Below are positions 44,295 to 53,636 of a stretch of 64,000 nt of DNA, in pieces. The stretch is taken from the NCBI GenBank assembly GCA_965226785.1, contig CBDDEC010000003.1, positions 868,001 to 932,000 on the forward strand, given 5' to 3'. The notes under the pieces were generated by a model. The model made no database searches. It saw nothing but the letters and a program-made list of their open reading frames with translations, and had not been told where the DNA came from. The translations under genes and the position numbers were made by a program. Within the stretch, counting starts at the first letter, position 1; the number at the start of each line of letters is the position of its first letter. Source of the stretch: CBDDEC01 sp965226785. GTDB taxonomy: Bacteria; Chloroflexota; Dehalococcoidia; UBA2979.

Positions 44295-46720
44295 ATGTCG
44301 CCAGTCACGCCGGCCGCCACAAGCTCCTCGTACTCGCTCGCTGTCATGCCCAGCTCCTGCTCGAAGACCTCGAAGCTGTGCTCGCCCATCGCCGGCGAGG
44401 GCCGTGTCGCCTCGATGGTTTGTCCGGAGAGGCGCCACGGCGCGACGGCGAGCGTGTCGAGGCCGGCTTCCGCGTGCTCGACCTCCTGGACGAAGCCGCG
44501 CGCCCGCAGCTGAGGATCCGGATCGTCGAGGACGGCCGTTAGCTCGACGACCCGCGCGGCCGGGCACCCGATTCGACGCAGCGTGTTGGCGGTGTCGTTC
44601 GCTCGTTGATCGGCGCACCAGGCGCCGACCACCGCGTCGAGCTCGTCCTCGTGACGCTTGCGGGCGGTGGCGTCGGCGAAGCGGGCGTCAGCAGCAAGCT
44701 CCGGACGCCCGAGGTGCGCGGCGAGCGCTTGCCACGCCTCGTCGCTCTCGGCGGCGAGCGCGAGCCAGCCGTCGGCCGCGGCGTAGATGCCGTGCGGCGC
44801 ATGCCGAGGATGCCGGTTGCCGATCGGGCGGCGCGTGCGCCCGTTCGCCGCCTGTTCGAGGACGGCATCGCCGAGGTGGGCGGACATGGCATCCATCATC
44901 GAGAGGTCGATGTACTGTCCCTCGCCGGTGCGGGCGCGATGGTGCAACGCGACCAGGATCGCGGAGGCGAAGTGCATGCCGCCGACCGGGTCGGGAATGA
45001 GACCGCCCGTGTTCTGGGCCGGCCCGTCGAGGTAGCCAGTCACGGATGACAGCCCCGACATCGGCTCGATCGTTCCACCGTTTGCGGGGTAGGCCGAGTA
45101 CGGACCGGTCGCTCCGTAGCCCGAGAGCGCGGCGAAGATCACGTCGGGGCGCGCGTCGCGCATCGCCTCGAAGGTCACGCCCCAGTTCGCGAGCGTATGC
45201 GGGCTGAAGCTCTCGGCGAACACATCGAACTTCGGCGCCAGGCGCCAGAACAACTCAGCGCCGCGCGGATCGCCCATGTCGAGGGTGATCGCACGCTTGT
45301 TGATGTTCGTGCCGTTGTAGAGCCCGATCACGTTCCACGCGCGCTGGCGTCGGTCCGGGTCGAGCCTTCTCGTCGAGATTGGTGCGTCGTAGCCACCCGA
45401 GTAGGTGCGCCACACGTCGGGGCGACGCCTCGCCTCGATCTGCACGACGTCGGCGCCGAGGAGTGCCAGCAGCTCTGTGCCGAGCGGTCCCGACCACGCC
45501 TGCGTGAAGGTGAGGACGCGCACACCCTCGAGGGGCGCGGTGGCAGGCGGCGCCTTTGCTGGCGGCTGGGCTGCGCGGGATCTCGGGGGCTCGTCGCGAC
45601 GTTCGCGGTCGTGCTCGCCGAGCTTCGGCGCGGGCAAGCGGAGACGCCATGGCGTGCCGCTCAGGCGCGCCGGTGCGCCCGGGATGCGCAGCGGGCGGTC
45701 GTCGAGCTTCGTTTCGACGAAGTAGTCCCGTGCTGCCGAGTGTGGGTTGTCGAGGAGATCCGCGATGTTCTGCACGACCCCGCTGACCGAGCGCACGGTC
45801 GAGAGCGCCTCGAAGACCTCCCATCGCGACAGCTCGGCGATGCGCGTTTCGATACGGGGGCGAATGCTCGCCAGGTGCTCGCGACGCGCCGCCGGATCGT
45901 CGAACCCGTCGTCGGCGAGCTCGCTGAGTCCGAGGACGTGCATCGCGTCGGTCCAGAACGGGCCCTGCCCGAACCCGGCGACCAGTTCACCGTCGCGCGC
46001 GCGTAAGAAGCCGGGGCCGTCTCGGACGTGCCGATGAACCGCGGCGGTAAACCCCTCCAGCCCTTCGTAGATCAGCGCCAGTGACCATGGGGCGGTGCTC
46101 ACCACCATCGCCTCGAGTTCGCTGGCGTCGACGATGGAGCCCTCCGCTGACACGTCGCGGCGTGCGAGCGCGCCGAGGGCGCCAACGAAGGCCGACACGC
46201 CGGCGAGGTAGCTGCTCTGGTGCGAGGGAAGCTGGAGCGGCGGCTCGCCCTCGTACCCGCAGATGTCAGCCCAGCCGCTCATCGCCGAGAGGGTGAGGTC
46301 GTTGCCGGGCGCTCCTGCCAGCGGGCCGTCGAGGCCGTACGGGGTGACCGAGACGTGCAAGGCGTTGTCCCGCCGTGCCTCCAGCGCTTCGTCCAGCGTG
46401 TCGGGAAGCGGCGCGGCGGTGGTCACGATCACATCGGTGGCCGCGACCTCGGCCGCCAGGCTCGCGCCGTCGAAGGTCCGCGAGCGTTTGTTGGCGTTGA
46501 CGAAGGCGTGGAGCAGTGAGCGCTCGGGACCAGCGACATCGTCGAGGAAGGGTGGCTCGCGCCGCAGGGGGTGGCCGGCGGGTGATTCGAGCAGCGTGAC
46601 CTTGGCGCCGAAGTCGCCGAAGAGGCGTGCGCAGAAGGCGCCTGACAGGCGGTCCGACAGGTCGAGCACTCTCAGGTCGCTGAGGGCACTCGACGCCGGT
46701 GTGGTGCGGTCGCCTACCAC
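44282..46720 (-). CDS. fused double-domain CaiB/BaiF CoA-transferase
   Basis: An 812-aa chain with two complete class III CoA-transferase domains. The N-terminal half (LSDLRVLDLSDRLSGAFCAR) lacks the catalytic Asp: HQSSYLAGVSA has Ser there. The C-terminal half (LEGVRVLTFTQAWSGPLGTE) has Asp in IPDPVGGMH. It mirrors the split pair at 22974-25462 in the same order. The start is a GTG at 46720 that overlaps the end of the upstream carboxylase gene, so the two are coupled. A longer open frame continues upstream to 47482 but lies antiphase within the carboxylase. The acid substrate is unknown; a dicarboxylate or fatty acid feeding the carboxylase is plausible. Confidence 0.9.
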   Translation of the reverse strand: MVGDRTTPASSALSDLRVLDLSDRLSGAFCARLFGDFGAKVTLLESPAGHPLRREPPFLDDVAGPERSLLHAFVNANKRSRTFDGASLAAEVAATDVIVTTAAPLPDTLDEALEARRDNALHVSVTPYGLDGPLAGAPGNDLTLSAMSGWADICGYEGEPPLQLPSHQSSYLAGVSAFVGALGALARRDVSAEGSIVDASELEAMVVSTAPWSLALIYEGLEGFTAAVHRHVRDGPGFLRARDGELVAGFGQGPFWTDAMHVLGLSELADDGFDDPAARREHLASIRPRIETRIAELSRWEVFEALSTVRSVSGVVQNIADLLDNPHSAARDYFVETKLDDRPLRIPGAPARLSGTPWRLRLPAPKLGEHDRERRDEPPRSRAAQPPAKAPPATAPLEGVRVLTFTQAWSGPLGTELLALLGADVVQIEARRRPDVWRTYSGGYDAPISTRRLDPDRRQRAWNVIGLYNGTNINKRAITLDMGDPRGAELFWRLAPKFDVFAESFSPHTLANWGVTFEAMRDARPDVIFAALSGYGATGPYSAYPANGGTIEPMSGLSSVTGYLDGPAQNTGGLIPDPVGGMHFASAILVALHHRARTGEGQYIDLSMMDAMSAHLGDAVLEQAANGRTRRPIGNRHPRHAPHGIYAAADGWLALAAESDEAWQALAAHLGRPELAADARFADATARKRHEDELDAVVGAWCADQRANDTANTLRRIGCPAARVVELTAVLDDPDPQLRARGFVQEVEHAEAGLDTLAVAPWRLSGQTIEATRPSPAMGEHSFEVFEQELGMTASEYEELVAAGVTGDMPPE

Positions 46721-49700
46721 GTCGGCAGGTTGGGCAGCCGGCCGCGGCGGATCGGCGTGGAGTCTGGCGCAGCGAGCAGCCCCTGTGTGAGCCAGTGCCG
46801 CGTCTCGACCGGGTCGATCACCGCGTCGACGCGGAACGTCGCGGCGGCGTTCAGCGCCCCTCCGCGCTCGTAGGCCTGCGCGACGAGGCGCTCGTACTCG
46901 GCCGCGCGCTCCTCGATGTCCTCGATTGCAGCCAGCTCGTCGCGGTTGGAGAGGCGCACGGCGGCCTCGAGGTTCATGCCACCGAACTCGGCGGTCGGCC
47001 AGGCGACGGTGAACGAGGGGGCGCGCTCGCTGCCGAAGAGGATCGTGTTGGCGCCGAGGCCGTAGCACTTGCGCAGGATGATGCTGAAGCGCGGCGTTCG
47101 CACGTTGCCCAGCGTGACGACGAGGTTGCTCGTGCGCCGCACCAGCGCCGTCTTCTCCGCTTCGGGCCCGATCATCATGCCGGGCGTGTCGACCATCGTG
47201 ACGAGCGGGATGTTCCACGAGTCGCACATCTTCGCGAAGCGGGACGCCTTGTCCGACCCGAAGCTCTCGATCGAGCCGCCGAGGTGCTCGTTGTTGTTGG
47301 CGATCACCCCGACCGGGCGACCCTCGATGCGCACGAACGCGGTCACCATCCCGTGGCCGTAGTCGGGGCGCAGTTCCAACACCGAACCGCTGTCCGCCAT
47401 CACCTCGATCACCGAGCGAACGTCGTAGGCGCTCAGCCGGTTCTCCGGGATCGCGTGACGAAGCAGGCGCTGGTCGGCGCACTCCCAGTCGTCGATCGGG
47501 CCCTGGAAGTAGGAGAGGTACTGCTTGGCGACGGCCATCGCTTCCGCCTCGTCCTTGACGAGGACGTCGACGGTGCCCGCCGGCACCTGGTCCGACATCG
47601 GGCCGATCTCCTCGGGCGAGTAGACGCCCATGCCACCGCCCTCGATCACGGCCGGGCCGCCCATGCCAATGTTGGCGTCCTCCGTCGCGATGATCACGTC
47701 GCAGATGCCGAGGATGGCGGCGTTGCCCGCGTAGCAGCGTCCCGCGGTGACGCCGATGATCGGGACGGTGCCGCTGAGGCGCGCCATCAGCTCCCAGGTG
47801 CGGAAGACCATGCCGGGCATGCCGTCCGTGTCGCCAGAACGCCCTCCGGCGCCCTCAGCGATGAAGATCAGCGGCAGCGCGAACTCCTCGGCGACCTCCA
47901 TCATGCGGTCGGTCTTGGCGTGCCCACGGATGCCCTGCGTACCGGCGAAGACGGCCTCGTCGTAGGAGATCACGGCGGTGCGTGCTCGTTGTGCGTCGAA
48001 GAGGTTGCCGTTGACGGCGCCGATGCCGGCGACGAGGCCGTCGGCCGGCGTCTTGCGCATCAGCTCCTCTTCTGACCGTCGCTTGCTCTGGGCGGCGACG
48101 ACGAGGTCCCCGTACTCGATCCACGTCCCGTCATCGACCAGGTCCGCGAGGTTCTCGCGCAGCGTGCGCTTGCCCTTCGAGTGGCGGCGCTCGACCGCCT
48201 CCGGGCGATGCTCGTCGAGCAGGAACCGACGCCGATCGTGGATCGCCTGCAGCTCCGGGCGGATGTAGTCGAGGTCGGGCGGTGCGGACGCGTCCTCCGC
48301 GGGGCCGCCGACCTCTGCGGCCTCGAGGAAGGCGAGCGGGTGATCCTCGTAGACGGTGTCGCCGACGCTGACCGTGAGTCGCCGCAGGAGCCCGCCGAAG
48401 GTGGCGGGCACGAGGTGTTCCATCTTCAGCGCCTCGAGGACGAACACGACCTGCCCCTCGCGGATCGCGTCGCCCTCGGCGGCCAGGATCTCGCGGACGG
48501 TGCCCTGGATCGGCGCGCGCAGGGGCTCGGTGTTCGGCGGCCCGACGGGCTCCGGCGTGTCGGCTCGTGCGCCCATCGTGACCACCGAGGAGCCATCGCC
48601 GGAGCGAAAGAAGTCGAGGCCGGCCAGCGGGTCGACCGGACCCTCGCTGGCGGTGCCGGAGGTGGGGGCGGCCGTAGGCGTCGCCTGCGAGGCCTCGATC
48701 AGGTGGCCCGCGTGGTCATCGACCCAGCGTGTGTGGATGCGGCCGGCGGCGAAGTCCTCGTGCGCGATCAAGGCTGCGAGGAAGTCGCGATTCGTTGCCG
48801 GGCCGGCGATCTGGAATGCCGCGAGTGCGAGCGACAGCCGTCGGATGGCAGCTTCGAACGATGTGCCGTTCGAGTGCACGATGACCTTGGCCAGCAGCGA
48901 GTCGAAGTTGGGGCTCGACGTATAGCCAGCATAGCCGTGCGTGTCGACGCGGACGCCGAGGCCGGAGGGCGGGAGGAAGGTCGTCAGCGCGCCGCCGGTG
49001 GGGCGGATGCCGCCGCCTGCTTCCATCTGTTCGAGGTTGATGCGCGCCTGGATCGCGTATCCGCGTGGGCTCCGGGCTTGCTCGAGGCCGAGGGCAGCCA
49101 GTGACTCGCCGCCGGCGATCCTCAACTGCGCCTGCACGAGATCGACGCCTGTCACCTCCTCGGTGACTGTGTGCTCCACCTGGAGGCGTGCGTTCGCCTC
49201 GATGAACACGCAATCGCCGCGATCGAGGTCGACGAGGAACTCGAATGTGCCGACGCTGGCGTACGCGGCCGCCGCCGCCAGGCGGACCGCATGCTCGGTC
49301 ACGGCGTCACGCAGCTCGTCGCTGAGCCAGGGGCTCGGGGCGATCTCGACCAGCTTCTGGTGGCGACGTTGGACGCTGCACTCGCGTTCGCCGAGGTGGA
49401 TGACCGCGCCGCTCGCGTCGCCGATGACCTGGACCTCGATGTGTCGGGCGCGCGCGATCAGGCGCTCCGCGTAGACGTCGCCGCTGCCGAAGGCGGCCAG
49501 AGCCTCCGACTGGCAGCGCGCGAGCGTCTCCTCGACCTCGGAGGGATCGGTCACCACGCGCATGCCGCGACCGCCGCCGCCGCTCACGGCCTTCAGCAAC
49601 ATCGCGTCGCCGTCCTCGAGGTCTTCGAGGAATGCACGTGCGCCGGACGCGTCGAGCGGTCCGTCGACGCCGGGCGGGACGGGGACGTTGTGCTCCCCCG

Positions 49701-50067
49701 CGAAGCGGCGCGCGCGGGCCTTGTCGCCGAACAGTGCGAGCGCTTCGACCGAGGGGCCAACGAACGTCAGCCCCGCGTCGGCGCAGCGTTGGGCGAACTC
49801 GGCGCTCTCGGCGAGGAACCCGTACCCGGGGTGGACCGCGTCACAGCCGGCCTCGACGGCCGCGCTCACGATCTGTTCGGCGTCGAGGTAGGCGCGCGCG
49901 CCGGTGCCCTCGAGCGCGATCGCTGCCGTGCCGACGTGGGCGTGGAGCGAGGCGGCATCGTCTTCGGAGTAGACGGTGAGGGCCGGCAAGTCCAGCTCTG
50001 CGGCCGCCCGCGCGATCCGAACGGCGATTTCGCCTCGGTTCGCGATCAGCAGCTTCGCCAGCGCCAT
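46714..50067 (-). CDS. single-chain acyl-CoA carboxylase (biotin carboxylase - BCCP - carboxyltransferase)
   Basis: A 1117-aa second member of the family. ATP-grasp motifs are KAVSGGGGRGMR and FIEANARLQVEHTVTEE, the biotin Lys is in LEALKMEHL, and carboxyltransferase motifs are GGRSGDTDG, GRCYAGNAAILG and MVDTPGMMIGPE. The carboxyltransferase differs most from the other two (GRCYAG versus GWCYAG, CYGLGANTILFGSER), suggesting another acyl-CoA substrate. It is co-directional and overlapping with the fused CoA-transferase, so CoA activation and carboxylation are likely linked. It is divergent from the third carboxylase across a 129-bp gap. Confidence 0.93.
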   Translation of the reverse strand: MALAKLLIANRGEIAVRIARAAAELDLPALTVYSEDDAASLHAHVGTAAIALEGTGARAYLDAEQIVSAAVEAGCDAVHPGYGFLAESAEFAQRCADAGLTFVGPSVEALALFGDKARARRFAGEHNVPVPPGVDGPLDASGARAFLEDLEDGDAMLLKAVSGGGGRGMRVVTDPSEVEETLARCQSEALAAFGSGDVYAERLIARARHIEVQVIGDASGAVIHLGERECSVQRRHQKLVEIAPSPWLSDELRDAVTEHAVRLAAAAAYASVGTFEFLVDLDRGDCVFIEANARLQVEHTVTEEVTGVDLVQAQLRIAGGESLAALGLEQARSPRGYAIQARINLEQMEAGGGIRPTGGALTTFLPPSGLGVRVDTHGYAGYTSSPNFDSLLAKVIVHSNGTSFEAAIRRLSLALAAFQIAGPATNRDFLAALIAHEDFAAGRIHTRWVDDHAGHLIEASQATPTAAPTSGTASEGPVDPLAGLDFFRSGDGSSVVTMGARADTPEPVGPPNTEPLRAPIQGTVREILAAEGDAIREGQVVFVLEALKMEHLVPATFGGLLRRLTVSVGDTVYEDHPLAFLEAAEVGGPAEDASAPPDLDYIRPELQAIHDRRRFLLDEHRPEAVERRHSKGKRTLRENLADLVDDGTWIEYGDLVVAAQSKRRSEEELMRKTPADGLVAGIGAVNGNLFDAQRARTAVISYDEAVFAGTQGIRGHAKTDRMMEVAEEFALPLIFIAEGAGGRSGDTDGMPGMVFRTWELMARLSGTVPIIGVTAGRCYAGNAAILGICDVIIATEDANIGMGGPAVIEGGGMGVYSPEEIGPMSDQVPAGTVDVLVKDEAEAMAVAKQYLSYFQGPIDDWECADQRLLRHAIPENRLSAYDVRSVIEVMADSGSVLELRPDYGHGMVTAFVRIEGRPVGVIANNNEHLGGSIESFGSDKASRFAKMCDSWNIPLVTMVDTPGMMIGPEAEKTALVRRTSNLVVTLGNVRTPRFSIILRKCYGLGANTILFGSERAPSFTVAWPTAEFGGMNLEAAVRLSNRDELAAIEDIEERAAEYERLVAQAYERGGALNAAATFRVDAVIDPVETRHWLTQGLLAAPDSTPIRRGRLPNLPTW

Positions 50068-50196
50068 TTACGGCTCCTCGATCCGCGGAGTCTGCGCAGC
50101 ATAGACGGTTCGTTGCGGCCGATCCGGATTGGCTCCGGCGTTCGCGGACGCGTAGATTCAGCGCAACTGGGATCGATTGCATGAAGCGAGCCTGCG
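50068..50196. promoter_or_regulatory. divergent promoter gap between two carboxylase genes
   Basis: 129 bp between oppositely transcribed carboxylase genes must hold both promoters. I see no clear -35/-10 pair and no strong palindrome. Confidence 0.4.
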
Positions 50197-53100
50197 ATGC
50201 CTCTACAGAAGCTCTTGATTGCGAACCGCGGTGAGATCGCGATCCGTATCGCGCGGGCCGCCGAGGAGCTCGGGATCGTGCCCGTCGCGGTGTTTTCGGA
50301 GGACGATGCGGCGTCACTGCACGTCCGGCACCTCGAAGACGCGCGCGCGTTGGCTGGCAGCGGCGCGGGTGCGTATCTCGACATCGAGGGCGTGTTGACG
50401 GCCGCGCAGGCAGCGGGCTGCGACGCGATCCATCCGGGCTACGGCTTTCTCGCCGAGAGCGCAGAGTTCGCCCAACGGTGCGCCGAGGCGGGGCTGACGT
50501 TCGTCGGACCCGCGGTCGAAACGCTCGAGGTGCTGGGCGACAAGTCCCGGGCGCGCGCGCTCGCGGCGGAGCATGGGATCCCGGTTCTGCCGGGCAGTGA
50601 CGGTCCGGTCTCGGCGGAGGAGGCCCGGGAGTTCTTCGAGGGCCTCGCACCGGGTGCGGCGATCGTGATCAAGGCCGTCGCGGGCGGCGGCGGTCGCGGC
50701 ATGCGCGTGGTCACGGAGCCGGCAGCCGTGGAGGAGGCGCACGCCCGTTGCCAGTCGGAGGCCGAGGCTGCCTTCGGATCGTCGGCGGTGTACGTGGAGC
50801 AACTGATCGAGCGCGCCCGCCACATCGAGGTGCAGGTCATTGGCGACGGCGGCGGCGCGGTCAGCCACCTCGGTGAGCGCGAGTGCAGTGTCCAGCGCCG
50901 TCACCAGAAACTGATCGAGCTGGCGCCGAGCCCCACGCTGGCGTCCGAGGTGCGCGATGCGATCACCGACGCCGCCGTGCGGATGGCCTCTTCGCTGTCG
51001 TATGGTAGCCTTGGCACGTTCGAGTTCTTGCTGGATGCGGACTCGGGCCGCGAGTTCTTCTTCATCGAGGCGAACGCCCGTCTGCAGGTCGAGCACACCG
51101 TCACCGAGGAGGTGACCGGCGTCGACCTCGTGCGCGCGCAGCTGCGGATTGCGGGCGGCGAGACGCTCGCGGACCTCGACCTGGCGCAACCTGACATCCC
51201 GGCGGCGCGGGGCTACGCGATCCAGGCACGTGTGAACACGGAGCAGATGGAGACGGACGGGACCGTGCGCCCCTCGGGCGGCGAGCTGACGGCGTTCCAC
51301 CCCCCGGCCGGCCCGGGAATTCGCGTCGACACGTACGGCTACCCCGGCTATCGGACGAACCCGAACTTCGACTCGCTGCTGGCGAAAGTGATCGCCTACG
51401 CCCCCTCGGGCGGGTTCGAGACCGCGGTGGCCCGCCTCGAGCGTGCGCTCAGCGAGTTCTCGATCGGCGGGCTCGAAACCAACGTCGACTTCCTGCGCCG
51501 GGTGCTGCGTCACGAGGATTTCGGCGCGGGCGGCGTCTACACCCGATGGGTCGACGACCACGTCGCGACGCTCGCTGCCGTCGAGGCGGCGTCGGCCGCC
51601 GATGCGGACGGCGGGCCGGGGGCAGGCGGGAGCATCGACAAGCGCGATCCGCTGTCCGCCCTCGAGTTCTTCCGCGACGGCAAGGGCACGCACGCGCAAG
51701 CCGCCGGCACTCCGCCCCTCGTCGGTCCGCCGAACACGGAGCCGGCCGTCGCGCCGCTGCAGGGGACGGTGACGGAGATCCTGGTGTCTGAGGGCGACAG
51801 CGTGCGCGCCGGGCAACTGCTGTTCGTGATGAGCGCGTTGAAGATGGAGCATGAGGTCCGGGCCGAGGCGGGCGGCATCGTCCGCTCGCTGACCGTGAGC
51901 GTCGGCGAGGTTGTGTACGAGGGCCATCCGCTCGCCTTTGTCGAGCCGCGCGATGTCGGCGCGGCGATCGAGGAGGTGGTCGAAGCCGTCGATCTCGACT
52001 ACATCCGGCCGAAGCTCCAGGAGGTATTCGACCGCCGGCAGTTCCTGCTCGACGAGAACCGGCCCGAGGCGGTCGAGCGCCGTCACAGCAAGGGGCGACG
52101 AACGGTCCGCGAGAACCTCGAACAGCTCATCGATCCCGGGACGTGGGTCGAGTACGGCCCCCTGGTGATCGCCGGTCAGCGTGCGAAGCGGTCCGTCGAG
52201 GAGTTGATCCGCAAGACGCCGGCGGATGGCCTGGTGGCGGGCTTCGGGTCGGTCAACGGAGACCTCTTCGACGAAAAGCGCGCGCAGACGGTGTTCATCT
52301 CCTACGACGACACCGTGTTCGCAGGGACGCAGGGCGGGCGCGGTCACGACAAGACCGACCGCATGATGGAGCTGGCAGACGAGCTCTCGCTGCCGGTGAT
52401 CTTCCACGCCGAGGGCGCCGGCGGACGCTCTGGCGACACCGACGGCTCGGGTGCGGGCCATCCCTTCGTGCGCACCTGGGAGAAGATGGGGCGGCTCAGC
52501 GGCACGGTCCCGATCATCGGCGTGACCGCCGGTTGGTGTTACGCGGGCAACGCCGCGATCCTCGGCGTCACGGACATCATCATCGCGACGGAGGACGCGC
52601 TGATCGCGATGGGTGGCCCGGCCACGATCGAGGGCAGCGGGATGGGCGCGTTCCTGCCGGAGGAGGTCGGGCCGATGTCCGACCTGGCGCCCGCCGGGTC
52701 TGTCGACATCGTCGTCAAGGACCAGGACGCCGCGATCGCTGCCTCGAAGCAGTGCCTCTCCTACTTCCAGGGCTCGATCGAGCCGTGGGAGGCGCACGAC
52801 CAGCGCCTGCTGCGCCACGTGATCCCGGAGCAGCGTGGGCGCGCCTTCGACATCCGCGAGGTGATCCGGCTGATGGCGGACAAGGACTCGGTGCTGGAAC
52901 TGCGCCCGGAGTTCGGGCGCAGCATGGTCACTTCGTTCATTCGGATCGAAGGCCATCCGTTCGGTCTGACGGCGAACAACAACGCTCACATCGGCGGTGC
53001 TATCGACAGCGACGGTTCGGATAAGGTGGCGCGCTTCTGGCAGATCTGCGACGCCTTCAACATCCCGATCATCACCCTCGTCGACACGCCGGGAATGATG

Positions 53101-53559
53101 GTGGGGCCGGAGGTCGAGCGTACCGGGCTGATCCGGCACTGCAGCCGGCTGTTCGTCACCGGCGTCAACCTCAAGACGCCTCGCTTCAGCGTGATCCTCC
53201 GAGGTGGCTACGCCCTGGGCGCGCTGTCGGTCATGACCGGGAGCTCCCGCGCTCCGATCTCCACCGTGGCCTGGCCGGGTAGCGAGTTCGGCGGCATGAA
53301 CATGGAGTCGGGCGTGCTGCTCTCCTACCGCGAGGAACTGGCGAAGATCGAGGACGTGGAGGAGCGGGCCGCCGAGTACCAGCGCTTGCTCGACCAGGCG
53401 TACAGCCGCGTAGATGCGGTCCACGTCGCCTCGAACTTCGGCTTCGACGATGTGATCGATCCGGCGGAGACGCGCCAGCGCATCGCTGACACGCTGCGTG
53501 CGGTTCCCAACTCGGAGCCGCTGCGTCGCGGGCGCGCGCAGTTCCTCGACACCTGGTAG
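50197..53559 (+). CDS. single-chain acyl-CoA carboxylase (biotin carboxylase - BCCP - carboxyltransferase)
   Basis: A 1120-aa third member, closest to the gene at 34006. Domains run biotin carboxylase (KLLIANRGEI, KAVAGGGGRGMR), biotin site (MSALKMEHE), then carboxyltransferase (GGRSGDTDG, GWCYAGNAAILG, LVDTPGMMVGPE, ending RRGRAQFLDTW). ALKM replaces the usual AMKM in all three chains, so it is a family feature. It is followed after 77 bp by a separate carboxyltransferase gene. Strong GC3 bias creates a 1102-aa antisense open frame that is not a gene. Confidence 0.94.
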   Translation: MPLQKLLIANRGEIAIRIARAAEELGIVPVAVFSEDDAASLHVRHLEDARALAGSGAGAYLDIEGVLTAAQAAGCDAIHPGYGFLAESAEFAQRCAEAGLTFVGPAVETLEVLGDKSRARALAAEHGIPVLPGSDGPVSAEEAREFFEGLAPGAAIVIKAVAGGGGRGMRVVTEPAAVEEAHARCQSEAEAAFGSSAVYVEQLIERARHIEVQVIGDGGGAVSHLGERECSVQRRHQKLIELAPSPTLASEVRDAITDAAVRMASSLSYGSLGTFEFLLDADSGREFFFIEANARLQVEHTVTEEVTGVDLVRAQLRIAGGETLADLDLAQPDIPAARGYAIQARVNTEQMETDGTVRPSGGELTAFHPPAGPGIRVDTYGYPGYRTNPNFDSLLAKVIAYAPSGGFETAVARLERALSEFSIGGLETNVDFLRRVLRHEDFGAGGVYTRWVDDHVATLAAVEAASAADADGGPGAGGSIDKRDPLSALEFFRDGKGTHAQAAGTPPLVGPPNTEPAVAPLQGTVTEILVSEGDSVRAGQLLFVMSALKMEHEVRAEAGGIVRSLTVSVGEVVYEGHPLAFVEPRDVGAAIEEVVEAVDLDYIRPKLQEVFDRRQFLLDENRPEAVERRHSKGRRTVRENLEQLIDPGTWVEYGPLVIAGQRAKRSVEELIRKTPADGLVAGFGSVNGDLFDEKRAQTVFISYDDTVFAGTQGGRGHDKTDRMMELADELSLPVIFHAEGAGGRSGDTDGSGAGHPFVRTWEKMGRLSGTVPIIGVTAGWCYAGNAAILGVTDIIIATEDALIAMGGPATIEGSGMGAFLPEEVGPMSDLAPAGSVDIVVKDQDAAIAASKQCLSYFQGSIEPWEAHDQRLLRHVIPEQRGRAFDIREVIRLMADKDSVLELRPEFGRSMVTSFIRIEGHPFGLTANNNAHIGGAIDSDGSDKVARFWQICDAFNIPIITLVDTPGMMVGPEVERTGLIRHCSRLFVTGVNLKTPRFSVILRGGYALGALSVMTGSSRAPISTVAWPGSEFGGMNMESGVLLSYREELAKIEDVEERAAEYQRLLDQAYSRVDAVHVASNFGFDDVIDPAETRQRIADTLRAVPNSEPLRRGRAQFLDTW

Positions 53560-53636
53560 CGCGAGCCGCGTCACGGGAGCTGCGCCCGGATCGCTATGAT
53601 TCGCGCGCGGCACCGCGAGCAACGATCGGGATCCTC

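Noticed and set aside
46721..47482. Upstream extension of the fused CoA-transferase to 1066 aa
   Set aside because: The extra 254 codons lie in another frame inside the carboxylase gene and have random composition. The GTG at 46720 starts just before the CaiB domain.
50314..53622. 1102-aa open frame on the minus strand across the third carboxylase gene
   Set aside because: It is antisense to an unmistakable carboxylase, has the Arg/Asp/His-rich composition of a mirrored high-GC frame and shows no family motif.
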